Origin: Pontibacter qinzhouensis | GTDB lineage: Bacteria; Bacteroidota; Bacteroidia; Cytophagales; Hymenobacteraceae | NCBI RefSeq assembly: GCF_008017455.1 | Contig: NZ_VRTY01000013.1 | Span: 1-64,000, forward strand | Direction of reading: 5' to 3' | Length of the DNA stretch: 64,000 nucleotides | Shown: positions 1 through 8,910 of the stretch, one piece after another | Numbering within the stretch: position 1 is the first letter of the stretch | Layout: the number at the start of each line of letters is the position of its first letter | Notes under the pieces: generated by a model | The model's database searches: none | The model's input: only the letters and a program-made list of their open reading frames with translations | What the model was told of the DNA's origin: nothing | Translations under genes and position numbers: made by a program

Positions 1-2010
1 CGGCGACTGGTTAAAATTTAAAGATGCCTTATCGCCCAGCAACTCCCGCAGGCGCACCAGTTCGTGGTCGTTGTCGCCGGATAAGACAGAGATGTGCTTA
101 TGCTCCAGCCCTTGCAGAATATCCTGTAAACCATCGCGGTACACGTTGAAGAAGGTATAGTAACCCAGCAAAACACCATCTACTGACACATACACGGCTG
201 TCTGCATCGTGTCGTGCCCTTTTATGGTATTCACGCCCAGGTAGGCAGCAGATCCTACACGCACCAGTTTCCCGTCTACTTCGCCAAGCAGTCCTTTACC
301 AGCGAACTCCTGAAAATTGTATACAGTACTTGTTTCGCCGGGCATGCTCTGGAAAATACGCTGGCTCAGCGGGTGTGTGGAGTGGCTGAGAATAGATTTA
401 ACTACTCGCTCCTGCTCCTGTGTCAGCACCTTACCGGTATAAGTTACCTCGGCAGCACTTGGCTCTGTAAGCGTACCGGTTTTATCGAATACCACCGTAT
501 CAATTTTAGCCAGTGTTTCTACTACGGCTGTGTTGCGCAGGTAAAACTTATTTTTACCGAACACGCGCAAGGTATGGCCATGCACAAAAGGTGTTGCCAG
601 AGACAAGGCGCAAGGGCAGGCAATAATCAGCACCGAGGTGAAGGCATTTACAGCCATCGTAAGGTCGCGTGGCACCCAGTAAGCCAGTGTGGCAGCCGCC
701 ACAATCAGAATGGCAATAATGAACCATTTACCTGCCGCGTTGGCGTAAGTGCCTACACTCTGTGCCTGCTCCTGCTTCGAAAAAACACTATCGTTCCAGA
801 GCTGTGTCAGGTAGCCCTGCGATACTTCTTTTACCACTTCCAGCTCCACGCTCTCTCCTACCTGGCGGCCACCAGCATAAATAATTTCACCTACCACCTT
901 TTCTACCGGCTCCGACTCACCAGACACAAAACTGTAGTCGATCATAGCGGTTCCTCGCAGCAAAATAGCATCAGCAGGTATCAGCTCCTGGTTCCGGATA
1001 CGAATGCGGTGCCCTACTTTAAGGTTACGCACAGGTATATACTCTTCCTGCTGGTCGTCTTTCAGCACCGTAATGGATACCGGGAAGTAAGAGGTGTAGT
1101 CTCTGTCGAAGGAAAGGGTATCGTAGGTCTTCTGCTGAAAATATTTTCCTATCAGCATGAAAAACACCAAACCTGTAAAGGAGTCGAGGTAGCCGGGGCC
1201 GGAACCTGTTAAAACCTGGTACACACTTACAAAGAACAGCGCCAGCAAACCGGTGGCAATAGGCAGGTCTATGTTGACCATGCGCTGCTTCATGCCTTCT
1301 ATGGCAGAAGTAAAAAAGCCACGGGCACTGTAGAGCAAGGTCGGAATTGACAGGATTAAACTCAGGTAACCGAAGAACGAGCCAAAGCTGCGCTGCAGGC
1401 TGTTTGTAACGGCCAGGTAATCTGGGAAGGCCAGCAGCATGACGTTGCCAAAGCAGAAACCAGCAATACCCAGCTTGTAAATAATGGTTCGGCTGTACTT
1501 TGTCGTTTTCTTGCCGTCGGTGTCGGCCAGGGTTATGGCTGGCTCGTAGCCAATGCGTGCCAGCAGCTGCACCACCTCACGAAGCGTAGTTTGCCCGTTA
1601 AAGTAGGTGAGTGAAAGCTCTTTCCGCATGAAATTCACGGTAGATTCTGAAATGCCCGGGTTGAGTTTAAACAGGTTCTCGAGCAGCCAGATGCAGGAGC
1701 TGCAATGCATTTGCGGAATATAGAAAGTCAGTTTGCTGATGGTATCGCTGCGGAAGTTCACCAGTTGCGCCTCTACCCCGGCATCGTCGAGGTAACCGAA
1801 ACGCGATTCGGCAAGTGACTGTTTGCCAGATATGCCCGGGCTTTGCTCCAGGTTGTAATAAGTGCAGAGGTTATTTTCTTCGAGAAGTTCGTAAACAGTT
1901 TTGCAGCCATCGCAGCAGAAGCTTTTCTCATGCGAAACAATTGGTTTATCGTTGCAGTCGTCACCACAATGGTAGCAAGTCTGAATATTGGTTTGGAGTG
2001 CGGCTTCCAT
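1..2010 (-). CDS. ccoI: Copper-translocating P-type ATPase, CcoI/FixI type (3' end cut by window edge)
   Basis: P1B-type ATPase that moves copper across the inner membrane, probably to supply cbb3-type cytochrome c oxidase. 670 residues are visible; the C-terminus lies outside the window, which ends soon after the P/N domain. The N-terminus has a Cys-rich segment (YHCGDDC, then FCCDGCKTVY, residues about 12-40) typical of CcoI/FixI, followed by a heavy-metal domain with MHCSSC. Membrane segments follow, then the TGES-like SGES motif, the CPC metal-transport motif (residues 465-467) and the phosphorylated Asp in DKTGT (Asp509). The ATG at 2008-2010 is the first start ahead of the Cys-rich domain. 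hemN next door and a CRP/FNR-type palindrome 74 bases upstream support a microaerobic role. A general CopA exporter is the alternative, but the N-terminal Cys domain favours CcoI. Confidence 0.9.
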   Translation of the reverse strand, partial: MEAALQTNIQTCYHCGDDCNDKPIVSHEKSFCCDGCKTVYELLEENNLCTYYNLEQSPGISGKQSLAESRFGYLDDAGVEAQLVNFRSDTISKLTFYIPQMHCSSCIWLLENLFKLNPGISESTVNFMRKELSLTYFNGQTTLREVVQLLARIGYEPAITLADTDGKKTTKYSRTIIYKLGIAGFCFGNVMLLAFPDYLAVTNSLQRSFGSFFGYLSLILSIPTLLYSARGFFTSAIEGMKQRMVNIDLPIATGLLALFFVSVYQVLTGSGPGYLDSFTGLVFFMLIGKYFQQKTYDTLSFDRDYTSYFPVSITVLKDDQQEEYIPVRNLKVGHRIRIRNQELIPADAILLRGTAMIDYSFVSGESEPVEKVVGEIIYAGGRQVGESVELEVVKEVSQGYLTQLWNDSVFSKQEQAQSVGTYANAAGKWFIIAILIVAAATLAYWVPRDLTMAVNAFTSVLIIACPCALSLATPFVHGHTLRVFGKNKFYLRNTAVVETLAKIDTVVFDKTGTLTEPSAAEVTYTGKVLTQEQERVVKSILSHSTHPLSQRIFQSMPGETSTVYNFQEFAGKGLLGEVDGKLVRVGSAAYLGVNTIKGHDTMQTAVYVSVDGVLLGYYTFFNVYRDGLQDILQGLEHKHISVLSGDNDHELVRLRELLGDKASLNFNQSP

Positions 2011-2083
2011 CTCAATTTTCTTTTAGTTGATACACAAAAGTACCCAGATGCCACGGCAGGCAGAAGAATGGAAGTCAGCTGGA

Positions 2084-2103
2084 AAAGTGATCTATATCAC
2101 TTT
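2084..2103. promoter_or_regulatory. Perfect CRP/FNR-family operator palindrome
   Basis: AAAGTGATCTATATCACTTT: two 8-base arms are perfectly inverted around a 4-base centre. The core GTGAT-N4-ATCAC matches the half-site geometry of the CRP/FNR family (FNR consensus TTGAT-N4-ATCAA, CRP TGTGA-N6-TCACA). It ends 74 bases before the ccoI start codon, a normal promoter distance. Which regulator binds is inference. Confidence 0.65.
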
Positions 2104-2124
2104 GTTTGGACACAGGGCTTTACT

Positions 2125-2168
2125 AAGTTGAAAGTTGAAAGTTAAAAGTTATGAGTTAAAAGTTGATT
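2125..2168. repeat. Simple phrase repeat (AAGTTGA / AAGTTATGAG type)
   Basis: Imperfect 7-10-base units (AAGTTGAAAGTTGAAAGTTA, then AAAGTTATGAGTT). The same wording recurs right after the stop codons of rlmD (14110) and hrpB (27903). No coding content is seen. Confidence 0.55.
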
Positions 2169-2261
2169 TGTGTTTTTGGTATTATTACATGCTCCATCTT
2201 CAAATTTCCAAATTTTCACATCTCCAAATTAACCATTTAGCCATCTAACCATTCATCAACC

Positions 2262-2304
2262 AAATTATTCTAATGAAATTGGCCTTCCGGAGATGCATTA
2301 GCCT
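2262..2304 (+). repeat. Dispersed intergenic repeat, family R, copy 1 (partial)
   Basis: Begins AAATTATTCTAATGAAATTG then GCCTTCCGGAG, the conserved left half of family R. The CAAGGGT right end is not recognisable. It lies in the hemN-ccoI gap, whose remaining bases hold only AT-rich phrases, the operator and the hairpin terminator. Confidence 0.6.
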
Positions 2305-2428
2305 TCCTTTGGTTTGGGGTCATGATCAGCCGCAAGGGCTGAGGCTACATTTGGCTGCATCAGAAGTTAACAGCATTAGAGAATGTTCAGTAGGTTGTTA
2401 AAATAGTGGTCATCAGGGCAACGCTATA

Positions 2429-2478
2429 AAAAAGGTATGGGCTTATGAGCTGTTTAGCTCATAAGCCCATACCTTTTT
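2429..2478 (-). terminator. Long hairpin terminator downstream of hemN
   Basis: A perfect 22-bp stem (2429-2450 with 2457-2478) with a 6-base loop TGTTTA. The outer ends are A5/T5, so it can work in both directions. It lies 18 bases past the hemN stop codon. Confidence 0.85.
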
Positions 2479-2495
2479 CAAATAAACTTGTGTCC

Positions 2496-3866
2496 TTAAA
2501 TCGCTTTGCTGAACACCTGCTCGTTGTCTTTTACTACCTGCTTCAGTTTCCGGTCGAACACTTTGCAGATGTTTCGGGTAAACGCTTTTCCCAGGTCTGT
2601 AACTCGCAATAAGTTAGTGGTTCTTACTATCAGCTGCTCTGCTTCGAAATTCTCCAGCTCCACCAGTGCATCGGTGTCCAGTGTTTTCATAATTTCTTCG
2701 GTCAGGTACAGCTCCCCTTTGCAGGCAATATCGAGTATGGCTTCTTTTAGGAGCAAGTCTTCTTCTGTCAGAAAATGGCCTTTCAAAATGGCCATTTCAC
2801 CAGCCAGAACACTTTCTTTGTAAGTCTCTACTTTTTTCAGGTTCTGCATGTAGGCATACTTGGCATCGCTGATAGAGGAGGTTCCCAGGCCTATGAGCAG
2901 ATCGGTTTGGCAGGTGGTGTAGCCCATAAAGTTGCGGTGCAGCTGTTTGTTCTGCAGCGCCAGCGTGAGGGAATCCTGCGGCAGCGCGAAATGGTCCATG
3001 CCGATATCGGTGTAACCCAGTGCCTTGAATTTCTCTAAGCCAAGTTCATAAAGGGCACGTTTTTCAGCATTATCGGGCAAGTCTTTTTCGGTGTAGCTGC
3101 GCTGGCCGGGGCTTACCCAGGGCACGTGCGCATAGGAGTAAAAAGCGATCCGGTCGGGCATGAGTTGAGCCACCTTGTCTATGGTTTCGCCCACACTTTT
3201 CAGGGTCTGGTAAGGCAGCCCGTAAATCAGGTCGAAGTTAACGGATTCGTACCCGATTCTGCGGGCTTCGTTGGTAGCCCGTTCTACGTTTTCGTAAGGC
3301 TGAATGCGGTTAATGGTGACTTGTACTTTTTCGTCGAAATCCTGGATGCCGTAGCTCACTCTCGTGAAGCCCAGGTCGTAAAGCGTCTGCAAATGTTCGG
3401 TGGTGGTGTTGTTCGGGTGGCCTTCAAAGCTGAACTCCTTTTCGGGGTGCAACTCAGCATCGGCATATAGCTGCTCCAGCAACAGGCGCAGGTTCTCAGG
3501 GCTGAAGAACGTAGGTGTTCCACCGCCCAAATGCAACTCTCTGATAATTGGCTTTTCGGGAAACTGCGCCAGGTATTGCCGCCACTCACTCAGGATGGCC
3601 TTGATGTAAGGATCTTCTACCCCATGGTTTTTAGTGATGCGCTTGTTGCAGCCACAGTAGGTACAGAGTGCTTCGCAGAAAGGCAGGTGCAGGTACAGGC
3701 TAATTCCTTTCTCTGCATTAGACTCCGAAAACGTGCGCTTCACCACCTGCATCCACTGGCTGGCTTCGGGCACGTCGGTATCCCAGTAAGGCACCGTGGG
3801 GTAACTTGTGTAACGAGGGGCTGGCACGTTGTATTTTCTGATAAGGTCTTCTTTCTGTATTTCCAT
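2496..3866 (-). CDS. hemN: Oxygen-independent coproporphyrinogen III oxidase
   Basis: Radical SAM enzyme that decarboxylates coproporphyrinogen III to protoporphyrinogen IX without oxygen, for anaerobic or microaerobic haem synthesis. 456 residues, the usual HemN length. The [4Fe-4S] ligands are Cys64, Cys68 and Cys71 (FCEALCTYC), followed by the extra HemN Cys73. LHLGGGTPTF and the C-terminal HemN domain (about 370-440) are also present. The open frame extends 32 codons further upstream, but the ATG at 3864-3866 begins MEIQKEDLIRKYNVPAPRYTSYPTVPYW, the conserved N-terminus, so I chose it. Adjacency to ccoI is consistent with a low-oxygen respiration locus. The gene ends in a long hairpin terminator. 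Confidence 0.95.
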   Translation of the reverse strand: MEIQKEDLIRKYNVPAPRYTSYPTVPYWDTDVPEASQWMQVVKRTFSESNAEKGISLYLHLPFCEALCTYCGCNKRITKNHGVEDPYIKAILSEWRQYLAQFPEKPIIRELHLGGGTPTFFSPENLRLLLEQLYADAELHPEKEFSFEGHPNNTTTEHLQTLYDLGFTRVSYGIQDFDEKVQVTINRIQPYENVERATNEARRIGYESVNFDLIYGLPYQTLKSVGETIDKVAQLMPDRIAFYSYAHVPWVSPGQRSYTEKDLPDNAEKRALYELGLEKFKALGYTDIGMDHFALPQDSLTLALQNKQLHRNFMGYTTCQTDLLIGLGTSSISDAKYAYMQNLKKVETYKESVLAGEMAILKGHFLTEEDLLLKEAILDIACKGELYLTEEIMKTLDTDALVELENFEAEQLIVRTTNLLRVTDLGKAFTRNICKVFDRKLKQVVKDNEQVFSKAI

Positions 3867-4017
3867 CTCCGGCTTCGAACTTTGTACTTTTATCCGATTT
3901 TGAACACTGCAAAATTCGGCCGGAACTGGTAGGATAAAAATGACATTTAACAGAAAAGTCACTGACCTTCATCAGCCTGCTGCTTCACCTTAAAAGCTGA
4001 ATATGAGCACCCAGATT

Positions 4018-4076
4018 AAATTATGCTAATGAAAATGCCCTTCAAAAGCTATTTTAAAGAAAAAGTGTCAAGGGCT
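4018..4076 (+). repeat. Dispersed intergenic repeat, family R, copy 2
   Basis: AAATTATGCTAATGAAAATG, CCCTTCAAAAG, then TTTTAAAGAAAAAGTGTCAAGGG. A full-length copy, 38 bases from the stop codon of the 4115 gene, with the CAAGGG end facing that stop. Confidence 0.75.
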
Positions 4077-4114
4077 GGTGTGGGCTAGTCAAATAGAAAC
4101 ACTTGCTGCAACTT

Positions 4115-4765
4115 TTACTCCAATTGCTCCACAGCGGCATCAGCGGGGGCTTGTGGCGGCATTAAGCTTAGCAGGTCAAAAACTTCGGCCTCCAAAGCGG
4201 CTTTAACTTCAACGGAAAGTGTAATTCTATCTGGCTGCGGAAGTATGTTTTGTACGGCTACTTCGCTTACAGCACCTTTCAGTTTTAAACCTTTTACCTG
4301 CAGCCCTTCGGCCAGTTGGGTATTCAGTTTCTGAAGCTGCACCGATAGGATAGCCTGCAAATTTACGTTCGCTTTTTGTATAATCTGGTTATAAGCCACT
4401 TTGTTTACCAGCACCTCCAGCGCCTTGTTATAAAAGGTGCTGCGCGTTCTGGACTCCACCTTAAAGTTCTTCACAAATACATACTGCGCCTCGTTATCGT
4501 AGCCCACCGAAGCCACTACATATAAATCTACCTGGTCCCGTTTCATAAGCGTCCGGAGTATTCTCAGCTTCACATGCAGAAAAATGGTGCCCTCTCCTGC
4601 ACTACTTCCTGCCACTCCTACATCCAGTATCTGCGCATAAGGACTTTCTTCTTTTCCGGCTTCGGGTTTCGGAATATACTCCCCCACCAGCTGCTTTTTT
4701 AATAATCCTTCTACAGCAGCATAAGCTATTTTTATTGGAAGTTGTATGCTGATTAAGTTTTCCAT
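4115..4765 (-). CDS. Uncharacterised protein, short DUF4403-like
   Basis: 216 residues with no signal peptide and no membrane segment. The sequence alternates amphipathic beta strands and a helix: it begins with ISIQLPIKIAYAAVEGLL, and the C-terminal half carries LNTQLAEGLQVKGLKLKGAVSEVAVQNI followed by a strand-rich stretch. That wording resembles the C-terminal half of DUF4403 proteins (a lipid-binding TULIP-like fold), but those are about twice as long, so this would be a half-size member. The product ends in a Pro/Ala-rich tail. The neighbours (hemN, DUF4126) give no functional clue. I am confident that the gene is real and unsure of the family. Confidence 0.75.
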   Translation of the reverse strand: MENLISIQLPIKIAYAAVEGLLKKQLVGEYIPKPEAGKEESPYAQILDVGVAGSSAGEGTIFLHVKLRILRTLMKRDQVDLYVVASVGYDNEAQYVFVKNFKVESRTRSTFYNKALEVLVNKVAYNQIIQKANVNLQAILSVQLQKLNTQLAEGLQVKGLKLKGAVSEVAVQNILPQPDRITLSVEVKAALEAEVFDLLSLMPPQAPADAAVEQLE

Positions 4766-5104
4766 GGGTTCTTGAAAGTAGGGTGCAAAAAGCTGAAAAG
4801 TGCTCTATTTCTGCGCCACTGCAAGGCGCTGTTGGCCGTAAATGTAACTAAAAAAAGCCTCAAACTAAGTTCGGGGCTTCCGCAGCACAGGTAAACCAGC
4901 CGCTATACGCTTTCTATCAATTTAACTGTCAATCAATTACAAGTTATCAAAAAAATATTCTGCTAATCTCACTTTCAAGCTGTTTTCTTTTCTGAAAAAC
5001 CTACTTTACAACCGCTGGTAATTAATAAAAATAGCTGCCCCAGGCCGCACCCGGAGCAGCTTATAAAGCTCATTGTGTTTGTATTGTAGCAGCTGCAGGT
5101 GCCC
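4766..5104. other. Gene-free stretch
   Basis: 339 bases between two minus-strand genes. No credible reading frame, RNA gene, strong terminator or R-family repeat is seen. Only a weak AGCTGC...GCAGCT pairing near 5033-5062 could act as a weak terminator for the DUF4126 gene. Confidence 0.5.
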
Positions 5105-5581
5105 CTACTGCCGGGCAATGGCCCAGCCCGCCCCGATGGTTATAATATCTTCTATAACACCACAGGCGGTATCGGGCAGATACGCAGAAAGCGCTTTCCG
5201 GCCATAGAAGCTGGCATAGGTAGCTCCGATAGCCGCTGCCGCACCAACCAAAGCACCTACAAGCGGTTTGTTCTTTTGCGTGGCAAAAACAGTGGCTCCT
5301 ACCAAAGCTCCAGATGCTGCCCTGGTCAGCAATGATGGCAGAATAATACGATCGGAAGCCTGTGGCATTTTATCGCCGGCCAGTTCTGAAGCCGCGAAAA
5401 CCTTTAAACCGGTGGCAACCCAATCGTTTTGCAAATAGCGCAAGGGGCTGTCGGCCAGTAAATGGGATGGTTTGTTGTGTAGCTGGTGGCTTATAAGTGC
5501 AGGAGCCGACATGGCACGCATTCCTGCTATAGCCCCCATGCCTATTGCTTGTAAAATAGTATTTTTCTCTGTTAGTATCAT
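5105..5581 (-). CDS. DUF4126 family membrane protein
   Basis: 158 residues, very hydrophobic and Ala/Gly-rich. The N-terminus GMGAIAGMRAMSAPALISHQL matches the DUF4126 signature (G-x-R-S/A-x-x-x-P). Glycine-zipper-like membrane segments follow around residues 85-100 (RAASGALVGATVF), 107-125 (PLVGALVGAAAAIGATYASF) and the C-terminus (CGVIEDIITIGAGWAIA). The family is widespread and of unknown function, and is often annotated as a membrane protein. It appears to be a single-gene unit with an R-family repeat upstream. Confidence 0.8.
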   Translation of the reverse strand: MILTEKNTILQAIGMGAIAGMRAMSAPALISHQLHNKPSHLLADSPLRYLQNDWVATGLKVFAASELAGDKMPQASDRIILPSLLTRAASGALVGATVFATQKNKPLVGALVGAAAAIGATYASFYGRKALSAYLPDTACGVIEDIITIGAGWAIARQ

Positions 5582-5805
5582 AGCTATGTTTTTTAGGGTA
5601 TACGGAAACAGACGGAAAGCGCAACTAACATCTTTATTTTTATGCTACTATAAAAGTAACAGGTGCTACTGTTGTTAATAGGTTAACGTAAAGCTCCGGG
5701 TCTTCAGAAACCAACTGATCTTCCCTAACCTGCTTCAATACGGGTGCGAAGTAGAAGTAAGAGAGTTCTAGATATACTTTGCCCTTTGTTTTCTTTCAAG
5801 ATCCT

Positions 5806-5866
5806 AAATTATGCTAATGAAAATGGCCTCCAGAAGGTTTTTCACCAGATAGGTGTCAAGGGTCAA
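5806..5866 (+). repeat. Dispersed intergenic repeat, family R, copy 3
   Basis: AAATTATGCTAATGAAAATG, GCCTCCAGAAGG, TTTTTCACCAGATAGGTGTC, AAGGGTCAA. A full-length copy whose CAAGGGT end lies 25 bases from the response-regulator stop codon. The rest of the 310-base gap shows nothing else. Confidence 0.8.
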
Positions 5867-5891
5867 TAGGCCAAATTGTAAAGACAGGCTT

Positions 5892-6518
5892 TTAAATGTA
5901 CTTCATTTCTGTGGCTTTGTGCACGAGGGCAGCCACGTTGTTCACCCTGAACTTCTGTAACAGGTTGCGCCGATGGCTCTCTACTGTAAGCGGACTTATA
6001 AAGATTTTATCTCCGATTTCTACAGAACTTAAACCTGCTGCCAGCAACGCCAGCACCTCCTTCTCTCGCTTGGTTATAACAGGCAGCTGGCCACTTTGGT
6101 GGCGGCTCAGTATTTCCTTCACACTTTCGCTTAAACCTGTTTCGCCCTGGTAAACCTGCTCTATGCAGGAAATAACTTCTTGTTGAGCGGCATTCTTCAG
6201 CAAGTAGCCTGCTGCTCCGGAACAAAGCATGCGTTTAATTATGCTGAACTCATTTATGTTGCTGATGGCGATAACCCGGACGTGCGGCTTTTTCTTTTTA
6301 ATCAGGCTGCAGGCATCAATACCGTTAAGGCCTGGCAGGTTAATATCGAGCAACACAATATCCACAGCTGCCTTCTCTACATAAGCTATGGCAGCATCAG
6401 CATCAGAAAAAGTGGCCACCAGTTCTATCGTAGCCACATCTTTAAACATAAATGCGAACCCCTGCAGCACAACAGGATGGTCATCTACAAGCACGAGCTG
6501 TATTTTCTTATCTTCCAC
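5892..6518 (-). CDS. LuxR/NarL-family response regulator
   Basis: 208-residue DNA-binding response regulator. The receiver domain (about 6-122) has the acidic pair in VDDHP (Asp12, Asp13), the phospho-acceptor Asp58 in LLDINLPG and Lys108 in YLLKNA. The LuxR-type helix-turn-helix (about 143-208) reads ITKREKEVLALLAAGLSSVEIGDKIFISPLTVESHRRNLLQKF. It begins 4 bases after the kinase stop codon on the same strand, so the two are almost certainly co-transcribed and form one phosphorelay. The target genes cannot be told from the sequence. Confidence 0.93.
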   Translation of the reverse strand: MEDKKIQLVLVDDHPVVLQGFAFMFKDVATIELVATFSDADAAIAYVEKAAVDIVLLDINLPGLNGIDACSLIKKKKPHVRVIAISNINEFSIIKRMLCSGAAGYLLKNAAQQEVISCIEQVYQGETGLSESVKEILSRHQSGQLPVITKREKEVLALLAAGLSSVEIGDKIFISPLTVESHRRNLLQKFRVNNVAALVHKATEMKYI

Positions 6519-6522
6519 GGAT

Positions 6523-8514
6523 CTAAAGCGGTATCTGGATATTAAAAGATGTTCCCTGGTTTGGCTGCGACAGAATTTCCAGGCTGCCGTTCAGCAACGC
6601 TACTCTGTTCCGGATGTTCGAAAGCCCTAAGCCCTGAGCAGGTGCGTCTGGTGACGTGGGCATGCCTTTCCCGTTATCTTCTACGGTCAGAAAAAACACC
6701 TCCTCCAGCTGGCTGCACTGTACAATAACCTCACTGGCACAGGCATGCTTTACAGCATTGGTTAACAACTCCTGCACAATACGGTAAATGGCTACCAACA
6801 AAGGTTTGGGATAGCTTTTTCCGATATCCAGTGGCTGAAAACGTACTGCAGTCTGGGGTGTATCCATAAACATACAAAGGTCAGCGAGTGCCGGCTCCAG
6901 TCCCATCAACAGCAGAGACTCGGGCATCAGATTACGCGATATTCTTCTCAGTTCATCAACAGAAAAATCTAATTGCTCCACCACCTCCAGCATGTCCGGT
7001 TTGTCTTTGGCCAGTACCTGTTCTTTGCTGCTCACAATAGCCGATAGCTTCAGTTTAATGCCAGCTAACAAACCACCTAAGCCATCGTGCAGGTCGCGGG
7101 CCATCCTGTTGCGCTCCTGCTCCTGCCCCCGCAATACGGCATCGTACTGCTTCAGGCGCTCACGCTGTTTCATAGATCGTAGCTCCTCCTGGTAGAGTTG
7201 CTCCTTTTGCACCATAAGTTTGCGGTTTCGCTCCACCAGCATCCAGGAAAAACAGGCAATAGTAAGCGCAAGCAGAAGCCCGCCGCCAAGGCCATAGGTC
7301 CACCAGCGGATATGGACGATTGCCAGTTCCTGCTTCTGGTTCTCGTCACGGAGCTTCAGTATTTCGTTCTGCTTTTCCACACTTTCGTACCTTTTCTCCA
7401 GATCAAGAATTTTAAGTGCCATATTTTCTTCCTGAAACGTATCTTTAGCCAGGGCATACACCTCCAGTTGCTTGTAAGCCTCCTGGTAATGCCCTAATTT
7501 GTACTCCACAAGGGCCAGTTCACGCTGTAAGAGCAAACGGTTGTGAGCAGTGTTGAGAGCGGCATACTGGTTGGCCTGCAGCAGGTATTTCTTAGCCTGG
7601 CTGTACTCCTCAAAGTCGCGGTAGGTGGCGTACAACTCAAAATAAATATCCTGGGTGGCATAACCATCTTTTAACGCCACTGCCCGCTCAAGTCCTTTCT
7701 GAAAGCTCCGGATTGCTTTGTCTTTTTGCCGGATGTGCCTGAAGTAAGTGCCTTGGGTTCTGTAGAAGGCAGCAGCAAGAGTAGAATGTGGCACGTATGT
7801 TAATTGTGTGGCTGCCTGTTGCAGGTTGGCCCAGGCCACATCATACTGTTTTAAAAACAAGGCATTTCTGCTCCGGTTTACCAGCACCTCCAGTTTATTC
7901 TCATACGCTCCCGGCAACTTAGAGAACGTAAGCAGCGCTTTCTGGTAATAAGTATCGGCTTTGTGGTAGTCCTGCACATTCATCAGCATCAGGCCGATAT
8001 TGTGCAGATAATTACCGACCAATACACTATCGCCTGCCATTCTTGCATAAGGCAAGGCCCGGTTTATAGTGATGGTTAGATACTTGCTGGCGCTATCCTG
8101 CAGCTGTAGCAATATGCCATAGTTGTTCCAGGCTTTGCTCCGAATGGTGTAGGCTTGTGGTGTTTTTTCAGAGGACAAAAGTTTTTCGGCAGCCATGTAC
8201 CCAGCTTTTGCCCTTTCGATGTGATGCGCAAAAATAATGTTGGAGGTAAAATGCTCTAACAAGGCTTTTTGATAATTGCCGGGCCTGCTGCCCATCAGTT
8301 TTTCTGCCCTCCGAACATAACTGAAAGCCCTGGTCGTATCCCGGTCGCTCCAAAAATTGCTCAGTTCCAGCAAATGGTCTATCTTGGCACTGTTAGTTGG
8401 TGCCGTCTCCAGGAGTTGTAGCAGGCTGTCTGTATACCGCACTTCACTTGCTTCCTGGCAATGTGCCGGAATCGCTACAACAAGTACCATCAAGAAGAAT
8501 AGCCAGCGTCTCAA
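6523..8514 (-). CDS. TPR-containing sensor histidine kinase, HisKA_3 (NarL-partner) type
   Basis: 663 residues. A signal peptide (RRWLFFLMVLVVAIPAHCQ) leads a periplasmic array of tetratricopeptide-like helices (about 25-380). One membrane segment follows near 400-420 (WWTYGLGGGLLLALTIACFSWMLV), then a coiled linker, a HisKA_3 domain with the phospho-acceptor His476 in RDLHDGLGG, and an HATPase domain with the N box (ELLTNAVKH, Asn586), DNGKGM and GLGLSNI. This domain order is the common Bacteroidota NarX-like kinase. The start is TTG; an internal ATG at 8488-8490 would leave a shorter signal peptide. The cognate regulator lies immediately downstream. Confidence 0.92.
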   Translation of the reverse strand: MRRWLFFLMVLVVAIPAHCQEASEVRYTDSLLQLLETAPTNSAKIDHLLELSNFWSDRDTTRAFSYVRRAEKLMGSRPGNYQKALLEHFTSNIIFAHHIERAKAGYMAAEKLLSSEKTPQAYTIRSKAWNNYGILLQLQDSASKYLTITINRALPYARMAGDSVLVGNYLHNIGLMLMNVQDYHKADTYYQKALLTFSKLPGAYENKLEVLVNRSRNALFLKQYDVAWANLQQAATQLTYVPHSTLAAAFYRTQGTYFRHIRQKDKAIRSFQKGLERAVALKDGYATQDIYFELYATYRDFEEYSQAKKYLLQANQYAALNTAHNRLLLQRELALVEYKLGHYQEAYKQLEVYALAKDTFQEENMALKILDLEKRYESVEKQNEILKLRDENQKQELAIVHIRWWTYGLGGGLLLALTIACFSWMLVERNRKLMVQKEQLYQEELRSMKQRERLKQYDAVLRGQEQERNRMARDLHDGLGGLLAGIKLKLSAIVSSKEQVLAKDKPDMLEVVEQLDFSVDELRRISRNLMPESLLLMGLEPALADLCMFMDTPQTAVRFQPLDIGKSYPKPLLVAIYRIVQELLTNAVKHACASEVIVQCSQLEEVFFLTVEDNGKGMPTSPDAPAQGLGLSNIRNRVALLNGSLEILSQPNQGTSFNIQIPL

Positions 8515-8738
8515 TTAATATTCTTTTTCAGGTGTTCTCCTACGTTTATAAGTGCTTCGCCAGCTAACCAGACAAATTGCAAACAAAAGGTTATTTCCTG
8601 CTGCTTTCAGCATCCAGGTTTAGGTTATACGAACTAACGCTTCGCCAAATTAAAGATTACAAACTAACTGAAAGAATAACTTTTTACAGGCAAGTTTGTT
8701 TTGGCAGATAATCTGTTTTTACTGCAATAGTTGCTTAC

Positions 8739-8799
8739 AAATTATTCTAATGAAAAAAGCCTCCGGAAGGTTTTTCATCAGAATTCCGTCAAGGGTTGA
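8739..8799 (+). repeat. Dispersed intergenic repeat, family R, copy 4
   Basis: AAATTATTCTAATGAAAAAA, GCCTCCGGAAGG, TTTTTCATCAGAATTCCGTC, AAGGGTTGA. Full length. The rest of the 396-base gap between the kinase and the lipoprotein gene is AT-rich and has no other feature I can support. Confidence 0.8.
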
Positions 8800-8910
8800 A
8801 CATGGCAAAAAAGCTGAGCCAGCAGTAGAAAGATACTATTTTTAGTTGATGTTTTACGCAGCAACAGGAGAAGCAGCGCCTATGGCATTATAACGCCTTT
8901 CCGGTACTGT

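Noticed and set aside
214-1212. 332-codon plus-strand open frame
   Set aside because: Antisense shadow of the P-type ATPase gene; its composition is not protein-like.
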